Source of the DNA: Acidiphilium sp. C61
GTDB taxonomy: Bacteria; Pseudomonadota; Alphaproteobacteria; Acetobacterales; Acetobacteraceae
DNA: 64,000 bases
Assembly (NCBI RefSeq): GCF_902712915.1
Contig: NZ_CACTIA010000005.1
Location: forward strand, 3,202,127 to 3,266,126
Direction of reading: 5' to 3'
The notes beneath the pieces are model-generated. The model was not told the origin of the DNA and did not search any database. It saw only the letters and a program-made list of their open reading frames with translations. Of the stretch, positions 34,201-43,449 are shown piece after piece (the first letter of the stretch is position 1; each line of letters opens with the position of its first letter). The position numbers and the translations under genes are program-made.

Positions 34201-35079
34201 GAGATCGCGCGGCGCGCGGGGCTGGTAATGCCCGGCGAAGCGGGGGGTGGCACGGGCCAGATTTGTCCATTCGGTGAAGCCGGTTCCCCACCAGGCGTCG
34301 TTTTCCGGGATCGTGTGGAACTGCGGCAGGTAGTAGGCGAGAACGGTGGCAAGACGCGGCGCGCCTGCCGGCAAGGGCTGGCGCGGCTCGAAACTGTCGG
34401 CCGGGCGGGTTGCCGCGCGCACCGCGCCGACGATGAGCCGTTCGGCGGTGGGCCGAACCGGCTGGAACCCGCCGTCGCGATGCGCGAGATAATGCAGGAA
34501 CGGATTGCCGCCGGCGATCTCGGTGGCATAGCGGGCGGCGTAGAAGGCGATGTCGAAATCAGGGCAGGGGTCGCGCAACTCGGAAGCGCCGAAAGCGCAG
34601 AAATGTTCGAACGGATCGTTGCCGGAGGCCGCGACATCGGGGTTGTGGTCGAGGTACCACCGGGAATCGAACAATGGGACCGGGCTGACCTTGCCGGTGC
34701 GGCGGCGGGCGAGGTAGTCGGCGAGGGCGTTCTGGGCCTCCGGGATGCCGTAGCTCTCACGATACCAGGCGGCGTGGAACAACGGTGACGGATCGCGTCC
34801 CTCGCGATCGCCGAACTGAATGTAATGCAGCAGCGGATTGACGCCGGAGGTGGCGATATCCGGATTGCGGGCGAGATAGTAGGCGGGATCGAAGAACGGG
34901 TTCGGCCGAAGACCGACGCGCCAGCCCCGATCGCAGAAATCGACCAGCGGATCGGTGTCTTTGGGCAGATCCCGCGCCTGCAGCGTGTAATGGCCGGGAT
35001 CGAACAGGGTGCTCGCGCGAATGATGTGAAGTTGGTCCGCGATATCGTGCGCGTTGGGGGCCGTTTCGGGTTGTTTCAT
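31297..35079 (-). CDS. Multidomain polysaccharide protein: repeats, WbsX-like domain, GT4 and GT2 glycosyltransferases
   Basis: 1260 residues in one frame. Residues about 24-210 hold four to five ~45-residue repeats of the FDPAYYLARNPDIA...GVNPLLHY type, seen at the ends of large sugar transferases. Residues about 248-590 are a WbsX (GH99-like) domain with YYLPQFHTIPEND, GTGFTEWTN and NAWNEWAEGAYLEPD. About 600-915 is a GT4 transferase (FVVLGVGFGDLRKGFD; PLPTTVIEAMSAGLP). About 920-1210 is a GT2 transferase (NYNYEQHLPRRL; FDDASTDNS). The start at 35079 overlaps the amidase stop. Probably builds or modifies a surface polysaccharide made with the adjacent rhamnose genes. Confidence 0.85.
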   Translation of the reverse strand: MKQPETAPNAHDIADQLHIIRASTLFDPGHYTLQARDLPKDTDPLVDFCDRGWRVGLRPNPFFDPAYYLARNPDIATSGVNPLLHYIQFGDREGRDPSPLFHAAWYRESYGIPEAQNALADYLARRRTGKVSPVPLFDSRWYLDHNPDVAASGNDPFEHFCAFGASELRDPCPDFDIAFYAARYATEIAGGNPFLHYLAHRDGGFQPVRPTAERLIVGAVRAATRPADSFEPRQPLPAGAPRLATVLAYYLPQFHTIPENDAWWGTGFTEWTNLARATPRFAGHYQPRAPRDLGFYSLDDPSVMLRQITMAKEAGLGGFVFYYYWFNRRRLLDKPVERFLADPSLDMKFCLMWANENWTRRWDGLEREILLAQDYLPQDDTALVDDFARHFADPRYIRLEGRPLLMIYRAALIPDPEATIARWRRLFMDRHGEDPLLFMAQSFHDYDPRRHGLDGAVEFPPHKLVVDTPKLNASLDLFDPEFSADVYHYNDIVATSLADPDPAFPLIRTAVTGWDNDPRREGAGVVLHDATPATYQAWLAALIERARRNPVQGEPIVCINAWNEWAEGAYLEPDLHYGAAFLNATARAIAGRAAAGAAPNILLVGHDALPHGAQMLLLHLARTLRREHGIVPRILLLSGGELVPDYEAEGIVDLAPNEAALQRHVASYRALGIDAAIVNSLASARVCIPLAEQGLRGVLLVHEMPRLVEEKSLRGVARQGMRAAAATVFSSEHVRDTLCAALDIAPAAHVVPQGNYQNVSYDAAARKRFRASHGIPPGAFVVLGVGFGDLRKGFDLFLQVFRLLVTTRRDIHFIWLGETHLWVRDYLGTEIDAARETGRFQLLPFTSDVAPAYCGADLYALTSREDPLPTTVIEAMSAGLPAIAFAGAGGIPDLLRETGAGASVPAGDVAAFAAATAARLDHAALAADRPRISAEAARRFDFNAYARHLLALAKPDLVRISCFVTNYNYEQHLPRRLAGIFGQTYPVEDITLFDDASTDNSVKVARETAATWRRSLSIRTNASNTGSPFGQWREAAEKARGTFVWIAEADDDAAPGLLAALVDALAAAPDAVMAIADSRSIDADGNPLMPDYRRYYLEAGAPELATSMTMGAREFATRFLAVRNLVLNVSGVLFRRDSLLASLSRLGDELPTFRLAGDWRLYLDMLAHAAGNVVWVAEPLNIHRRHEAGATGTLAAAAHLEEIARIHDIADRLLDLDDDIRAAQRRWRDEFAHRARPSAGSATSARGTGQKAPRGSARRS

Positions 35080-36743
35080 CCGGCGCTGTGTCCTTTCATG
35101 CCGCCGCGCCGGCTCAGCGGCGGGCGGAGGTCGAGCGCGCAGCGCCCGGCGAGGGCGTGGCCCGCGGCGAGCAGCCTGGCTTCGTCGAACAGTCTTCCCC
35201 ACAGGCAGAGCGCCGCCGGCACGGGTCGCGGCGGTGCCTGTTCGGGGGCGGCGAGCCCGGCCGAGGGGCGAGGGGGCGTGTTGGTGAAGCCGATGGGCAT
35301 GCACAGGCAGGGATGGCCGGTGAAGGCTGCCAGCGTGTGCAGCGGGCCGGCGGCGAAGGGGGCGGCGAGAAGATCGACCTCGGCGAAGAGATCGGCCATG
35401 GCCTGCATCCCGCGCCGGCGCAAGCGATCGAGCTGGACATGATCGACCGCCGAGAGAAACCGGGCGAGGCGGAACTGGTTCGGCCAGGCGGCCTCGTCCT
35501 GCCGGGCGAGAAGATCATCGCGGTCCGAAAGCGTGAGCGGCTCGAAGCTGGCGGCGGCTTCGGCCATCAGCACTGAAACAAGGCTCTCCCAGGGCAGCTT
35601 GGGCAGCGCCACCCGCACGAGGGTGACGCCGAGCGCGCGCAGCTGGTCCAGCGCCCACCGCGCCGCGCCGCATTCGGCGCCGGCGAAATCGCCGTCGAGA
35701 ACGCCAAGCCGCAGGCCCTCGGGGTTGCCTGCGGCAGCGCCGCCGAAAGGGATATCCCGGCTCGACGGATCGCCGGGGTCGGCGCCGTTGAGGGCGGCGA
35801 GCACGAGCGCCGTGTCGGCGATGTCGCGGCAGAGCGGCCCGATCCGGTCGAGGCTCGGGCACAGCGGCATGACGCCGGTGCGCGCGATCCTGCCGAAGCT
35901 CGGCCGCAGGCCAACGGCACCGCAGCGCGCAGCGGGGGCGACGATCGAGCCGAGGGTTTCGGTGCCGAGCGCAAAGCCGCAGAGTCCGGCGGCGACGGCC
36001 GCGGCGGAACCGGACGACGAGCCAGAGGCGCCTTCATCGGGGTTCCAGGGATTGCGGGTGCGTCCGCCATGCCAGACATCGCCATAGCCCAGCGCGCCGA
36101 CCACCGTCTTGCCCAGCAGCACGGCGCCGGCCGCGCGCAGCCGCCGCACGACAACCGCATCATCCGGCGGAAGCCGGTCGCGGAACGGTTCCGCGCCCCA
36201 ATCGGTGATGATGCCGGCCGTGTCGATCAAATCCTTGCAGGCCCAGGGAACGCCATGCAGCGGTCCGGCCCAGTCGCCCCGCGCGGCGCGGTGATCGAGG
36301 GCGGCTGCGTCGTCCAGCGCTGCCGGGTTGAGCCGGGCGAAGGCGCCGAGGGCGGGATCGAGCCGGGCGATCCGCTCGAAATAGATGGTGGTCAGCCGCA
36401 CCGCGCTCAGCTCGCCGGCGCGGATCCAGGCGGCCTGGGCGCTGGCGGGGGCAAAGGCGATCGCCTCGTCGTCTTCGGCCCCGGGAAAGGGAAGCGTCGG
36501 GCGGGGCAGGATCAGCGGCCCGGGATCGGGCATGTCGAAGCCGGGCAGGCGCGGTTCGAACACGCATGCCGGCGCCAGATCATCGTCCAGCGTCACCGCG
36601 CGGCGGGCGCGGGCGAGATCGATCTGGGCCGCGATGGCCTGGGCAATCAGCGCCCGCTCCGGCGCGGTCTGCTCGATGCCGAGGACGCGTTCGGCAGCAG
36701 CGATATCGGCGCTGGTCGCTTCGTGCCGGATCTGTTTGTCCAC
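35076..36743 (-). CDS. Amidase signature family enzyme
   Basis: 555 residues. The Ser-cisSer-Lys triad is visible: Lys in VPWACKDLIDTAG, and the Ser pair in GASGSSSGSAAAVAAG, followed by GTETLGSIVAPAA. Members hydrolyse amides of many kinds (amides, ureas, glutaminyl-tRNA in GatA), so the substrate is not predicted; there is no GatB/C nearby. An N-terminal ~100-residue extension precedes the amidase core. It sits upstream of, and overlaps, the giant glycosyltransferase. Confidence 0.85.
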   Translation of the reverse strand: MDKQIRHEATSADIAAAERVLGIEQTAPERALIAQAIAAQIDLARARRAVTLDDDLAPACVFEPRLPGFDMPDPGPLILPRPTLPFPGAEDDEAIAFAPASAQAAWIRAGELSAVRLTTIYFERIARLDPALGAFARLNPAALDDAAALDHRAARGDWAGPLHGVPWACKDLIDTAGIITDWGAEPFRDRLPPDDAVVVRRLRAAGAVLLGKTVVGALGYGDVWHGGRTRNPWNPDEGASGSSSGSAAAVAAGLCGFALGTETLGSIVAPAARCGAVGLRPSFGRIARTGVMPLCPSLDRIGPLCRDIADTALVLAALNGADPGDPSSRDIPFGGAAAGNPEGLRLGVLDGDFAGAECGAARWALDQLRALGVTLVRVALPKLPWESLVSVLMAEAAASFEPLTLSDRDDLLARQDEAAWPNQFRLARFLSAVDHVQLDRLRRRGMQAMADLFAEVDLLAAPFAAGPLHTLAAFTGHPCLCMPIGFTNTPPRPSAGLAAPEQAPPRPVPAALCLWGRLFDEARLLAAGHALAGRCALDLRPPLSRRGGMKGHSAG

Positions 36744-36817
36744 TCAAACCTCCCGTCAGTCTGTTTCGCCGATCCCGCCGGCATTGCCAAGAGCCGCGGA
36801 GGCGCCATCTGCCGGGC

Positions 36818-37999
36818 ATGAGTTCCGAACCGATACCGACCCGCGCCGCCGGGCTGCAGCATCTCGCCGATTTCCTGCCGCGCGCCGGAGCGCGCTACGC
36901 CGCCGGCCGCAATACCGATCCGGGACCGGAGACGAAAGGTGCGGTCTCGCGCCTGTCGCCCTGGCTGCGTCACCGGCTGCTCACCGAGGCGGAGGTGGCG
37001 CGGGCGGCGATGGCGGCGCATGGCGAGGCGGCGACAAAATTCATCGAGGAGGTGGGCTGGCGAACCTACTGGAAGGGCTGGCTGGAGCACCGGCCCGGCG
37101 TGTTCGAGCTCTATTGCGCCGGGTTGCGGCGGGCGGAGAACCGGCTGGCGACCGAAGCGGGGCTGCGGCGGGCCTTTCACGATGCCTGCGCGGGGCAGAC
37201 CGGGATCGACTGTTTCGATTCATGGGCGCGGGAGATCGCCGCGCGGAATTATCTGCACAATCATGCGCGGATGTGGTTCGCCTCGATCTGGATCTTCACG
37301 CTGCGTCTGCCCTGGGAACTCGGGGCAGATTTCTTCCTCCGGCACCTGCTCGATGGCGATATCGCATCTAACACATTGTCATGGCGGTGGGTGGCAGGGC
37401 TACATACGCCGGGCAAGCACTATCTCGCGCGGGCGGAGAATATCACGCGCTTCACCGGCGGACGGTTCGATCCGCGCGGGCTGCTCGACGAGACGGCGGA
37501 ACCGCTCGCGGAAACAATGACACCGGCGGCGGCGCGGGCGCCGCGCTTCGACCCGCCGCCTTCGGGCGATGTCGCGCTGCTGCTGCATGAGGAGGATTGC
37601 GCGGCCGAGATGCTCGATCTTGCCGGCTGCACGGTGCGGGCGGTGGCGGCGGTGGCGATGCCGGAGGCGCGGGCGCGCGGCGGGGTAGCGCCGGCGGTGG
37701 CTGCCTTCGCCCGCGGTGCGGTGATGGATGCGATGGCGCGGGCGGCGGCGCTGTTCGGCGTTGGCCCGGTGTTGCTGGAAGTGGACGATCTCGCCGGCTG
37801 GGCGGCGGCGCACCGGCTGACGGTGGTGACCGCGCATCCGCCCATCGGGCCGGTCGCGCAGGCGCTGGCGGCGGCGGATGTGGGGGCGGCGCGCATTGCC
37901 CGCGCCTGGGACCGCGCCTTGTGGCCGCATGCGGGGCGCGGGTTCTTCGGCTTCCGCCCCCGGATCGGCGACGCGGTGGCCGCCGCGTCCGGGGACTGA
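36818..37999 (+). CDS. Photolyase/cryptochrome FAD-binding domain protein without N-terminal antenna domain
   Basis: 393 residues. Residues about 30-235 match the FAD-binding domain of DNA photolyases and cryptochromes (EEVGWRTYWKGW, HNHARMWFASIW, GDIASNTLSWRWVAG). The usual N-terminal Rossmann antenna domain is absent. Instead a C-terminal ~145-residue region follows that looks like an alpha/beta domain ending in a WPHAGRGFFGFRPRIG motif. It could be a permuted or separate family of light-dependent flavoproteins. Function is inferred from the FAD domain alone. Confidence 0.75.
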   Translation: MSSEPIPTRAAGLQHLADFLPRAGARYAAGRNTDPGPETKGAVSRLSPWLRHRLLTEAEVARAAMAAHGEAATKFIEEVGWRTYWKGWLEHRPGVFELYCAGLRRAENRLATEAGLRRAFHDACAGQTGIDCFDSWAREIAARNYLHNHARMWFASIWIFTLRLPWELGADFFLRHLLDGDIASNTLSWRWVAGLHTPGKHYLARAENITRFTGGRFDPRGLLDETAEPLAETMTPAAARAPRFDPPPSGDVALLLHEEDCAAEMLDLAGCTVRAVAAVAMPEARARGGVAPAVAAFARGAVMDAMARAAALFGVGPVLLEVDDLAGWAAAHRLTVVTAHPPIGPVAQALAAADVGAARIARAWDRALWPHAGRGFFGFRPRIGDAVAAASGD

Positions 38000-38007
38000 G
38001 CGGCGCT

Positions 38008-38114
38008 TAGAGCATCATCCGATCAGATGGAATCATCTGATCGGATAAAGATGCTCTATTTATCAACAAGATAGAGCACTACATCCGATCCGGAAGGATC
38101 GGAAAGTGCTCTAG
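38008..38114. repeat. Dispersed two-hairpin palindromic repeat, copy 3
   Basis: TAGAGCATC...GATGCTCT hairpin with ATCCGATCAGATG/CATCTGATCGGAT stem, AT-rich linker, then AGAGCAC...GTGCTCTAG with CCGATCC/GGATCGG stem. It is nearly identical, in reverse orientation, to 26579-26683. The right end supplies the TAG stop of the SDR gene. It lies 9 bp past the photolyase-like stop, between convergent genes. Confidence 0.88.
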
Positions 38115-38887
38115 ATCACGCCGGAGCCGCCATCGACCGCGAGGATCTGGCCGGTGATGTGGCCGGAGGCGGCGGTGCAGAAGAGCAGGGCGGCGCCCTT
38201 GAGGTCGGCATCGTTGCCGAGCTTGTTCATCGGCGTCTTCGCCAGGATCTTTTCCTCGAACTGGCCGAGGAGCCCACGCGTCATCTTCGAGGGGAAGAAG
38301 CCGGGGGCGAGCGCGTTCACCGTGATGTTGTGCGGACCCCATTCGGCGGCGAGCGCGCGGGTCATGTTCACCACCGCACCTTTCGAGGTGTTGTAGGGGA
38401 TGGTGCCGGTGATGTCCGGGTGATGGCCGCGCAGCCCCGCGATCGAGGCGATGTTGAGCACCTTGCCGAACTTGCGGGGGATCATCGAGCGGGCGGCGAT
38501 CGCCTGGGTGAGGAAGAACAGGTTGTTGACGTTGAGGTTCATCACCCGCGCCCAGGCCTCGGGCGTGACGTCGACCGCAGGGGCACCCCAGGTGGCGCCG
38601 GCATTGTTCACCAGGATATCGACCGGGCCGGCGGCCAGCACCGAGTCGGCCAGCGCCTTCGGCCCGTCTTCCTTGCCGAGATCGCTGACATGGGCGGTGG
38701 CGGTGATGCCGAGACCGGCGAGGTGCTTCACCGCCTCGTCCAGTTCGTCCGCCTTGCGCGCGGAGATGGCGATCGTGGCGCCGAACTCGCCGAGCGCCTC
38801 GGCGATCTGCAGCCCGAGCCCGCGCGAGCCGCCGGTGATCAGGGCGCGCTTGCCGGTCAGGTCGAACAGGGATTTCAGAGCGATCAT
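38111..38887 (-). CDS. SDR family oxidoreductase (FabG / gluconate dehydrogenase-like)
   Basis: 258 residues, classical SDR. NAD(P) site ITGGSRGLGLQIAEAL; NNAG motif in LVNNAGATWGAP; catalytic Ser in NIASIAG and Tyr/Lys in YNTSKGAVVN. Close to 5-ketogluconate reductases and RhlG-like enzymes, but the substrate is not determined. It is divergent from the adjacent acyl-CoA ligase, whose cluster it may serve as a beta-ketoacyl or hydroxyacyl reductase. Its stop is inside a dispersed repeat. Confidence 0.85.
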   Translation of the reverse strand: MIALKSLFDLTGKRALITGGSRGLGLQIAEALGEFGATIAISARKADELDEAVKHLAGLGITATAHVSDLGKEDGPKALADSVLAAGPVDILVNNAGATWGAPAVDVTPEAWARVMNLNVNNLFFLTQAIAARSMIPRKFGKVLNIASIAGLRGHHPDITGTIPYNTSKGAVVNMTRALAAEWGPHNITVNALAPGFFPSKMTRGLLGQFEEKILAKTPMNKLGNDADLKGAALLFCTAASGHITGQILAVDGGSGVI

Positions 38888-39004
38888 TCGGGTTTCCTCA
38901 TCGTTGCTGGCCCGTTCCGGGCGGGGTTGACGGGCGCGATACGCGTCTATCCTATGGGGCGCAAGCCCTCCTGCCAATCGGGGGCGAACCGGAGGATGTG
39001 ACCC

Positions 39005-40645
39005 ATGAACGAGGCGTACGAACCGTTCCGCTACCGGCTGCTGATCGGCCAGTTGCTGAAGATGCCGATCGCGCAGGCAAGCCGTCGGGAGATCGTCTAT
39101 CGCGGGGACACGCGGCTGACCTATTCGCAATTCGCCGCCCGCGTGCACCGGTTCGGCGGTCTTCTGGGCGAACTCGGCGCCGGCATGGGCACGCGCGTCG
39201 CCTTCATGGACTGGGACAGCCACCGCTATCTCGAGGCCTATTTCGCGGTGCCGATGGCCGGCGCTGTGCTGATGATGGTGAATATCCGCCTCAGCCCCGA
39301 GCAGATCGCCTACACGATCGATCATTCCGGGGCGGAAATCCTGTTCGTGCACGCGGATTTCCTGCCGGTTCTGGCGGCGATCCGCGAGCAGCTGCCGAAG
39401 CTGCGCAAGGTGGTGCTGATCCGCGACGACGAGAGCGCCGTGCCGGAGGGTTTCGCCGGCGAGTATGAAACGATGCTGGCGGCGACGGCGCCGCTCGCCG
39501 CGTTTCCGGAATTCGACGAGGACACGCTGGCGACGACCTTCTACACGACGGGCACGACCGGCCTGCCCAAGGGGGTGATGTTCACCCACCGCCAGCTCGT
39601 GCTGCACACGCTGATGGTGCTGACCGGGATCAATGTTTCTGGACTGAATGGCGGCCTCTCCCGCGAGGATGTCTACATGCCGCTGACGCCGATGTTTCAT
39701 GTCCACGCCTGGGGGTTTCCCTATGCGGCGACGATGCTCGGCATGCAGCAGGTCTATGTCGGCCGGTTCCAGCCCGACACCGTGCTGCGCCTCCTGGCGG
39801 AGGAGAAGGTCACGGTTTCGCATTGCGTGCCGACGATCATGCACATGCTTCTCAACGCGCCGGCTGGGAAAGCGGCGGATTTCAGCCGCTGGCGCGTCGT
39901 CATCGGCGGTTCGGCGCTGCCGCGCCCGCTCTGTGAGGAGGCGCTGGCGCGTGGGATCGACATCTATGCCGGATATGGCATGTCCGAAACCTGCCCGGTG
40001 ATGACGCTGGCGCAGTTGCGCGGCGATATTCTCGACACGCTGCCGGACCGGGTCGAGGCCGAGATCGGCTATCGGATGGCGGCGGGCCTGCCGGGGCCGC
40101 TGGTCGAGGTGCGCATCGTCGACGACGAGATGAACGACGTGCCGCATGACGGCAGGTCGGTCGGCGAGGTGGTGACGCGCACCCCTGCGCTCACCCCCGG
40201 CTATGCCGGAAACCCGGAAGCATCGGCGGCGCTGTGGCGCGGCGGCTGGCTGCATACCGGCGATATCGGCACGATCGACACGGATGGATATCTGCGGATC
40301 GTCGACCGGGTGAAGGACGTGATCAAGACCGGCGGGGAGTGGATTTCCTCGATCGGGCTGGAGGAGATCCTGCTCACCCATCCGGCCGTCTCCGAGGCGG
40401 CGGTGGTCGGCATTCCCGACGAGCGCTGGGGCGAGCGCCCGGTGGCTTTCGTCGTGCTTCGCGCGGGCATGGAGGCCGACGAGGCGGCGCTGCGCAGTCA
40501 TGTCCAGGCCCGCGCCGATGCCGGCGCGATCTCGCGATACGCGGTGCCCGACCGGGTGGTTCATGTCGAGGCCCTCGACAAGACCTCTGTCGGCAAGCTC
40601 GACAAGAAGGCGATGCGGGCCCGCGCCGTGGGTGCGGACGGGTGA
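39005..40645 (+). CDS. Fatty acyl-CoA ligase (AMP-binding enzyme)
   Basis: 546 residues. Adenylate-forming motifs: YTTGTTGLPKGVMF, GYGMSETCPVM, WLHTGDIGTID, RVKDVIKTGGEW, and the C-terminal Lys in KTSVGKLDKK. Similar to medium- or long-chain fatty acid CoA ligases such as AlkK/FadD-type enzymes. Upstream of prpD by 123 bp; it may feed the propionate/valine cluster but the acyl chain is not defined by the sequence. Confidence 0.88.
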   Translation: MNEAYEPFRYRLLIGQLLKMPIAQASRREIVYRGDTRLTYSQFAARVHRFGGLLGELGAGMGTRVAFMDWDSHRYLEAYFAVPMAGAVLMMVNIRLSPEQIAYTIDHSGAEILFVHADFLPVLAAIREQLPKLRKVVLIRDDESAVPEGFAGEYETMLAATAPLAAFPEFDEDTLATTFYTTGTTGLPKGVMFTHRQLVLHTLMVLTGINVSGLNGGLSREDVYMPLTPMFHVHAWGFPYAATMLGMQQVYVGRFQPDTVLRLLAEEKVTVSHCVPTIMHMLLNAPAGKAADFSRWRVVIGGSALPRPLCEEALARGIDIYAGYGMSETCPVMTLAQLRGDILDTLPDRVEAEIGYRMAAGLPGPLVEVRIVDDEMNDVPHDGRSVGEVVTRTPALTPGYAGNPEASAALWRGGWLHTGDIGTIDTDGYLRIVDRVKDVIKTGGEWISSIGLEEILLTHPAVSEAAVVGIPDERWGERPVAFVVLRAGMEADEAALRSHVQARADAGAISRYAVPDRVVHVEALDKTSVGKLDKKAMRARAVGADG

Positions 40646-40650
40646 ATTCA

Positions 40651-40700
40651 CAAAATTTGCAATACCGTCGCGGTGCTTTGATCCAACTTGCTGCAATTCG
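40651..40700. promoter_or_regulatory. Candidate TTTGCAA-type operator upstream of prpD
   Basis: Between the ligase stop and prpD is TTTGCAA (40656-40662) and a related TTGCTGCAA (40688-40696). Short-chain acyl-CoA regulators of the PccR/ScfR family are reported to use TTTGCAA-like motifs, and the downstream genes are prpDCB. The match is weak and single, so this is only a candidate. Confidence 0.3.
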
Positions 40701-40768
40701 CTTGTCATCTGCGAAGTGCCGGGTCTATTGCGACTAGTCATCATCCTGCAACCACGAGCGGAACCGCC

Positions 40769-42268
40769 ATGAAACTTCACGAAGTCCGTGTTCACCCCTC
40801 GAAATCGCTGCTCAAGCGCGATAATCAGCTGGCCTGGAAGATCGCCGGCGTGGCGGCGGACAAGGTGACCGTCGACAAGGACGTGACGGCGATGATCATC
40901 AACCGGATCATCGACAACGCGGCGGTGGCGGTGGCTTCGGTCAATCGCGGGCCGGTGGTTTCGGCGCGGGCCATGGCGCTCGGCCATGCGAAACGCGGCG
41001 GGGCGACGGTGTTCGGCCTGCCGGCGCGCAAGACGGTGAGCCCGGAATGGGCGGCCTGGGCAAACGGCACGGCGGTGCGCGAGCTCGATTATCACGACAC
41101 CTTCCTCGCCGCCGACTATTCGCACCCGGGCGACAATATTCCGCCGATCCTCGCGGTCGGCCAGGTGATGGAGCGCTCCGGGCGCGACCTGATCCGCGGC
41201 ATCGCGACCGGGTACGAGATCCAGATCAACCTCGTGCGGGCGATCTGCCTGCACGAATGGAAGAAGGATCACATCGCGCATCTCGCCCCGGCGCAAGCGG
41301 CAGGCATCGGCGCGCTGCTCGGGCTGAAGCAGGAGACGATCTTCCAGGCGGTGCAGCAGGCGGTGCATGTCAGCTTCACCACGCGGCAGAGCCGCAAGGG
41401 CGAGATCAGCTCGTGGAAGGCCTTCGCACCCGCCCATGCCGGCAAGCTCGCGATCGAGGCGGTCGACCGCGCGATGCGTGGCGAGGGCGCGCCGAGCCCG
41501 ATCTATGAGGGCGAGGACAGCGTGATCGCCTGGATGCTGGGCGGCAAGGACGCAGTCTATCATGTGCCGCTGCCGGGCAAGGGCGAGGCCAAGCGCGCGA
41601 TCATGGACAGCTACACCAAGGAGCATTCGGCCGAGTATCAGAGCCAGGCGCTGATCGACCTCGCTTTCCGGATGCGCGAGCAGATCGAGAATTTCGATGC
41701 GATCGAAAAGATCACGATCCACACCTCGCACCATACCCATTACGTGATCGGAACCGGGGCGAACGACCCGCAGAAGATGGACCCGAAGGCGAGCCGCGAA
41801 ACGCTCGACCACTCCATCATGTATATCTTTGCGGTCGCGCTCCAGGATGGCACCTGGCACCATGTCGACAGCTACGCGCCGAAGCGGGCGCGGCGGGCGG
41901 ATACGGTGGCGCTGTGGCACAAGATCGAAACCGCCGAGGACCCGGAATGGACGCGCCGCTACCACGCCACCGATCCGGCCGAGAAGGCCTTCGGCGGCCG
42001 CGTCGAGATCCGGTTCAAGGATGGTAGCACGCTGGTCGACGAACTGGCGGTGGCCAACGCGCATTCGCTCGGCGCCCGCCCCTTCGAGCGCGCGGACTAT
42101 ATCCGCAAGTTCGAGACGCTGACCGACGGCATCATCTCGCCGCGCGAAGCCGCCCGCTTCCTTGAAGCGGTGCAGGACCTGGCGCGGCTGCCGGCGGGCG
42201 AGCTCGACCGGCTGAATGTCGCCTTGCCCGCGGGCGCGCTGCTCGAAGGCAAGCCGGGCATCTTCTGA
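40769..42268 (+). CDS. prpD: 2-methylcitrate dehydratase
   Basis: Methylcitrate-cycle enzyme dehydrating 2-methylcitrate. 499 residues, MmgE/PrpD family: [20 protein letters not shown] and [19 protein letters not shown] are characteristic. Start at 40769 gives [15 protein letters not shown]. Followed at 19 bp by prpC and then prpB. A separate aconitase-type 2-methylisocitrate enzyme (AcnD/PrpF) is not seen here, so that step must use another aconitase. Confidence 0.94.
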   Translation: MKLHEVRVHPSKSLLKRDNQLAWKIAGVAADKVTVDKDVTAMIINRIIDNAAVAVASVNRGPVVSARAMALGHAKRGGATVFGLPARKTVSPEWAAWANGTAVRELDYHDTFLAADYSHPGDNIPPILAVGQVMERSGRDLIRGIATGYEIQINLVRAICLHEWKKDHIAHLAPAQAAGIGALLGLKQETIFQAVQQAVHVSFTTRQSRKGEISSWKAFAPAHAGKLAIEAVDRAMRGEGAPSPIYEGEDSVIAWMLGGKDAVYHVPLPGKGEAKRAIMDSYTKEHSAEYQSQALIDLAFRMREQIENFDAIEKITIHTSHHTHYVIGTGANDPQKMDPKASRETLDHSIMYIFAVALQDGTWHHVDSYAPKRARRADTVALWHKIETAEDPEWTRRYHATDPAEKAFGGRVEIRFKDGSTLVDELAVANAHSLGARPFERADYIRKFETLTDGIISPREAARFLEAVQDLARLPAGELDRLNVALPAGALLEGKPGIF

Positions 42269-42287
42269 GACGCAAGGAACAGACAGC

Positions 42288-43439
42288 ATGAGCGAGACCA
42301 CGACGGCGCCGAAGCCGAAGAAGTCGGTCGCCCTTTCGGGGGTTGCCGCGGGTAATACCGCGCTGTGCAGCGTCGGCCGCAGCGGCAACGACCTGCATTA
42401 CCGCGGCTATGACATTCTCGACATTGCCGAGACGTGCAGCTTCGAGGAGATCGCGCATCTGCTCATCCATGGCACGCTGCCCACCTCGGCGGAGCTTTCG
42501 GCCTATCTCGCGAAACTGCAGGCGCTGCGCGGGCTGCCGGATGCGGTGCGCAAGGTGATGGAGGCGCTGCCGGCGGCGGCGCACCCGATGGACGTCATGC
42601 GCAGCGGCGTCTCCGCCCTGGGCTGCGTGCTGCCGGAGGCGCACGACCACAACCCGGCCGGTGCGCGCGACGTGGCGGACCGGCTGATCGCCTCACTCGG
42701 CTCGATGCTGCTCTACTGGTATCATTTCAGCACCAATGGCCGTCGCATCGAGGTCGAGACCGACGATGGGTCGATCGGCGCGCATTTCCTGCACCTGCTG
42801 CACGGCCGGCGGCCGGTCGATGCCTGGGTGCGGGCGATGCATACCTCGCTCATCCTGTATGCTGAACATGAATTCAACGCCTCGACCTTCGCCGCGCGCG
42901 TCGTCGCCGGCACCGGGTCTGACATCCATTCGGCGATCACTGCCGGCATCGGTGCGCTGCGCGGGCCGAAGCATGGCGGCGCCAACGAGTTCGCCTTCGA
43001 GGTGCAGAAGCGCTACGCCGACCCTGACGAGGCGGAGGCGGATATCCGCCGGCGCATCGAGGCGCGCGAGGTCATCATCGGCTTTGGCCATCCGGTCTAT
43101 ACCATCGCCGATCCGCGCAACGTGGTGATCAAGCGCGTCGCCCAGTCGCTCTCGGAGCAGGCGGGATCGATGAAGATGTTCAACATCGCCGCGCGGATCG
43201 AGAGCGTTATGCACGACGCGAAGCGGATGTTCCCAAATCTCGACTGGTTCTCGGCCGTGTCGTACCACATGATGGGTGTGCCGACCGCGATGTTCACGCC
43301 GCTCTTCGTGATCGCGCGGACCGCCGGCTGGAGCGCGCACGTGATGGAACAGCGCGCCGACAACAAGATCATTCGTCCCTCGGCCAATTACGTAGGGCCG
43401 GAGGATCGCAAGTTCGTGCCGCTCGAAAAGCGCGGCTGA
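42288..43439 (+). CDS. prpC: 2-methylcitrate synthase
   Basis: Condenses propionyl-CoA with oxaloacetate. 383 residues, citrate synthase fold: [19 protein letters not shown] (active-site His), [13 protein letters not shown] and the C-terminal Arg/Asp region. Short length and position between prpD and prpB favour methylcitrate over citrate synthase, though such enzymes often act on both acyl-CoAs. Confidence 0.93.
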   Translation: MSETTTAPKPKKSVALSGVAAGNTALCSVGRSGNDLHYRGYDILDIAETCSFEEIAHLLIHGTLPTSAELSAYLAKLQALRGLPDAVRKVMEALPAAAHPMDVMRSGVSALGCVLPEAHDHNPAGARDVADRLIASLGSMLLYWYHFSTNGRRIEVETDDGSIGAHFLHLLHGRRPVDAWVRAMHTSLILYAEHEFNASTFAARVVAGTGSDIHSAITAGIGALRGPKHGGANEFAFEVQKRYADPDEAEADIRRRIEAREVIIGFGHPVYTIADPRNVVIKRVAQSLSEQAGSMKMFNIAARIESVMHDAKRMFPNLDWFSAVSYHMMGVPTAMFTPLFVIARTAGWSAHVMEQRADNKIIRPSANYVGPEDRKFVPLEKRG

Positions 43440-43449
43440 GGAGGGTTCG

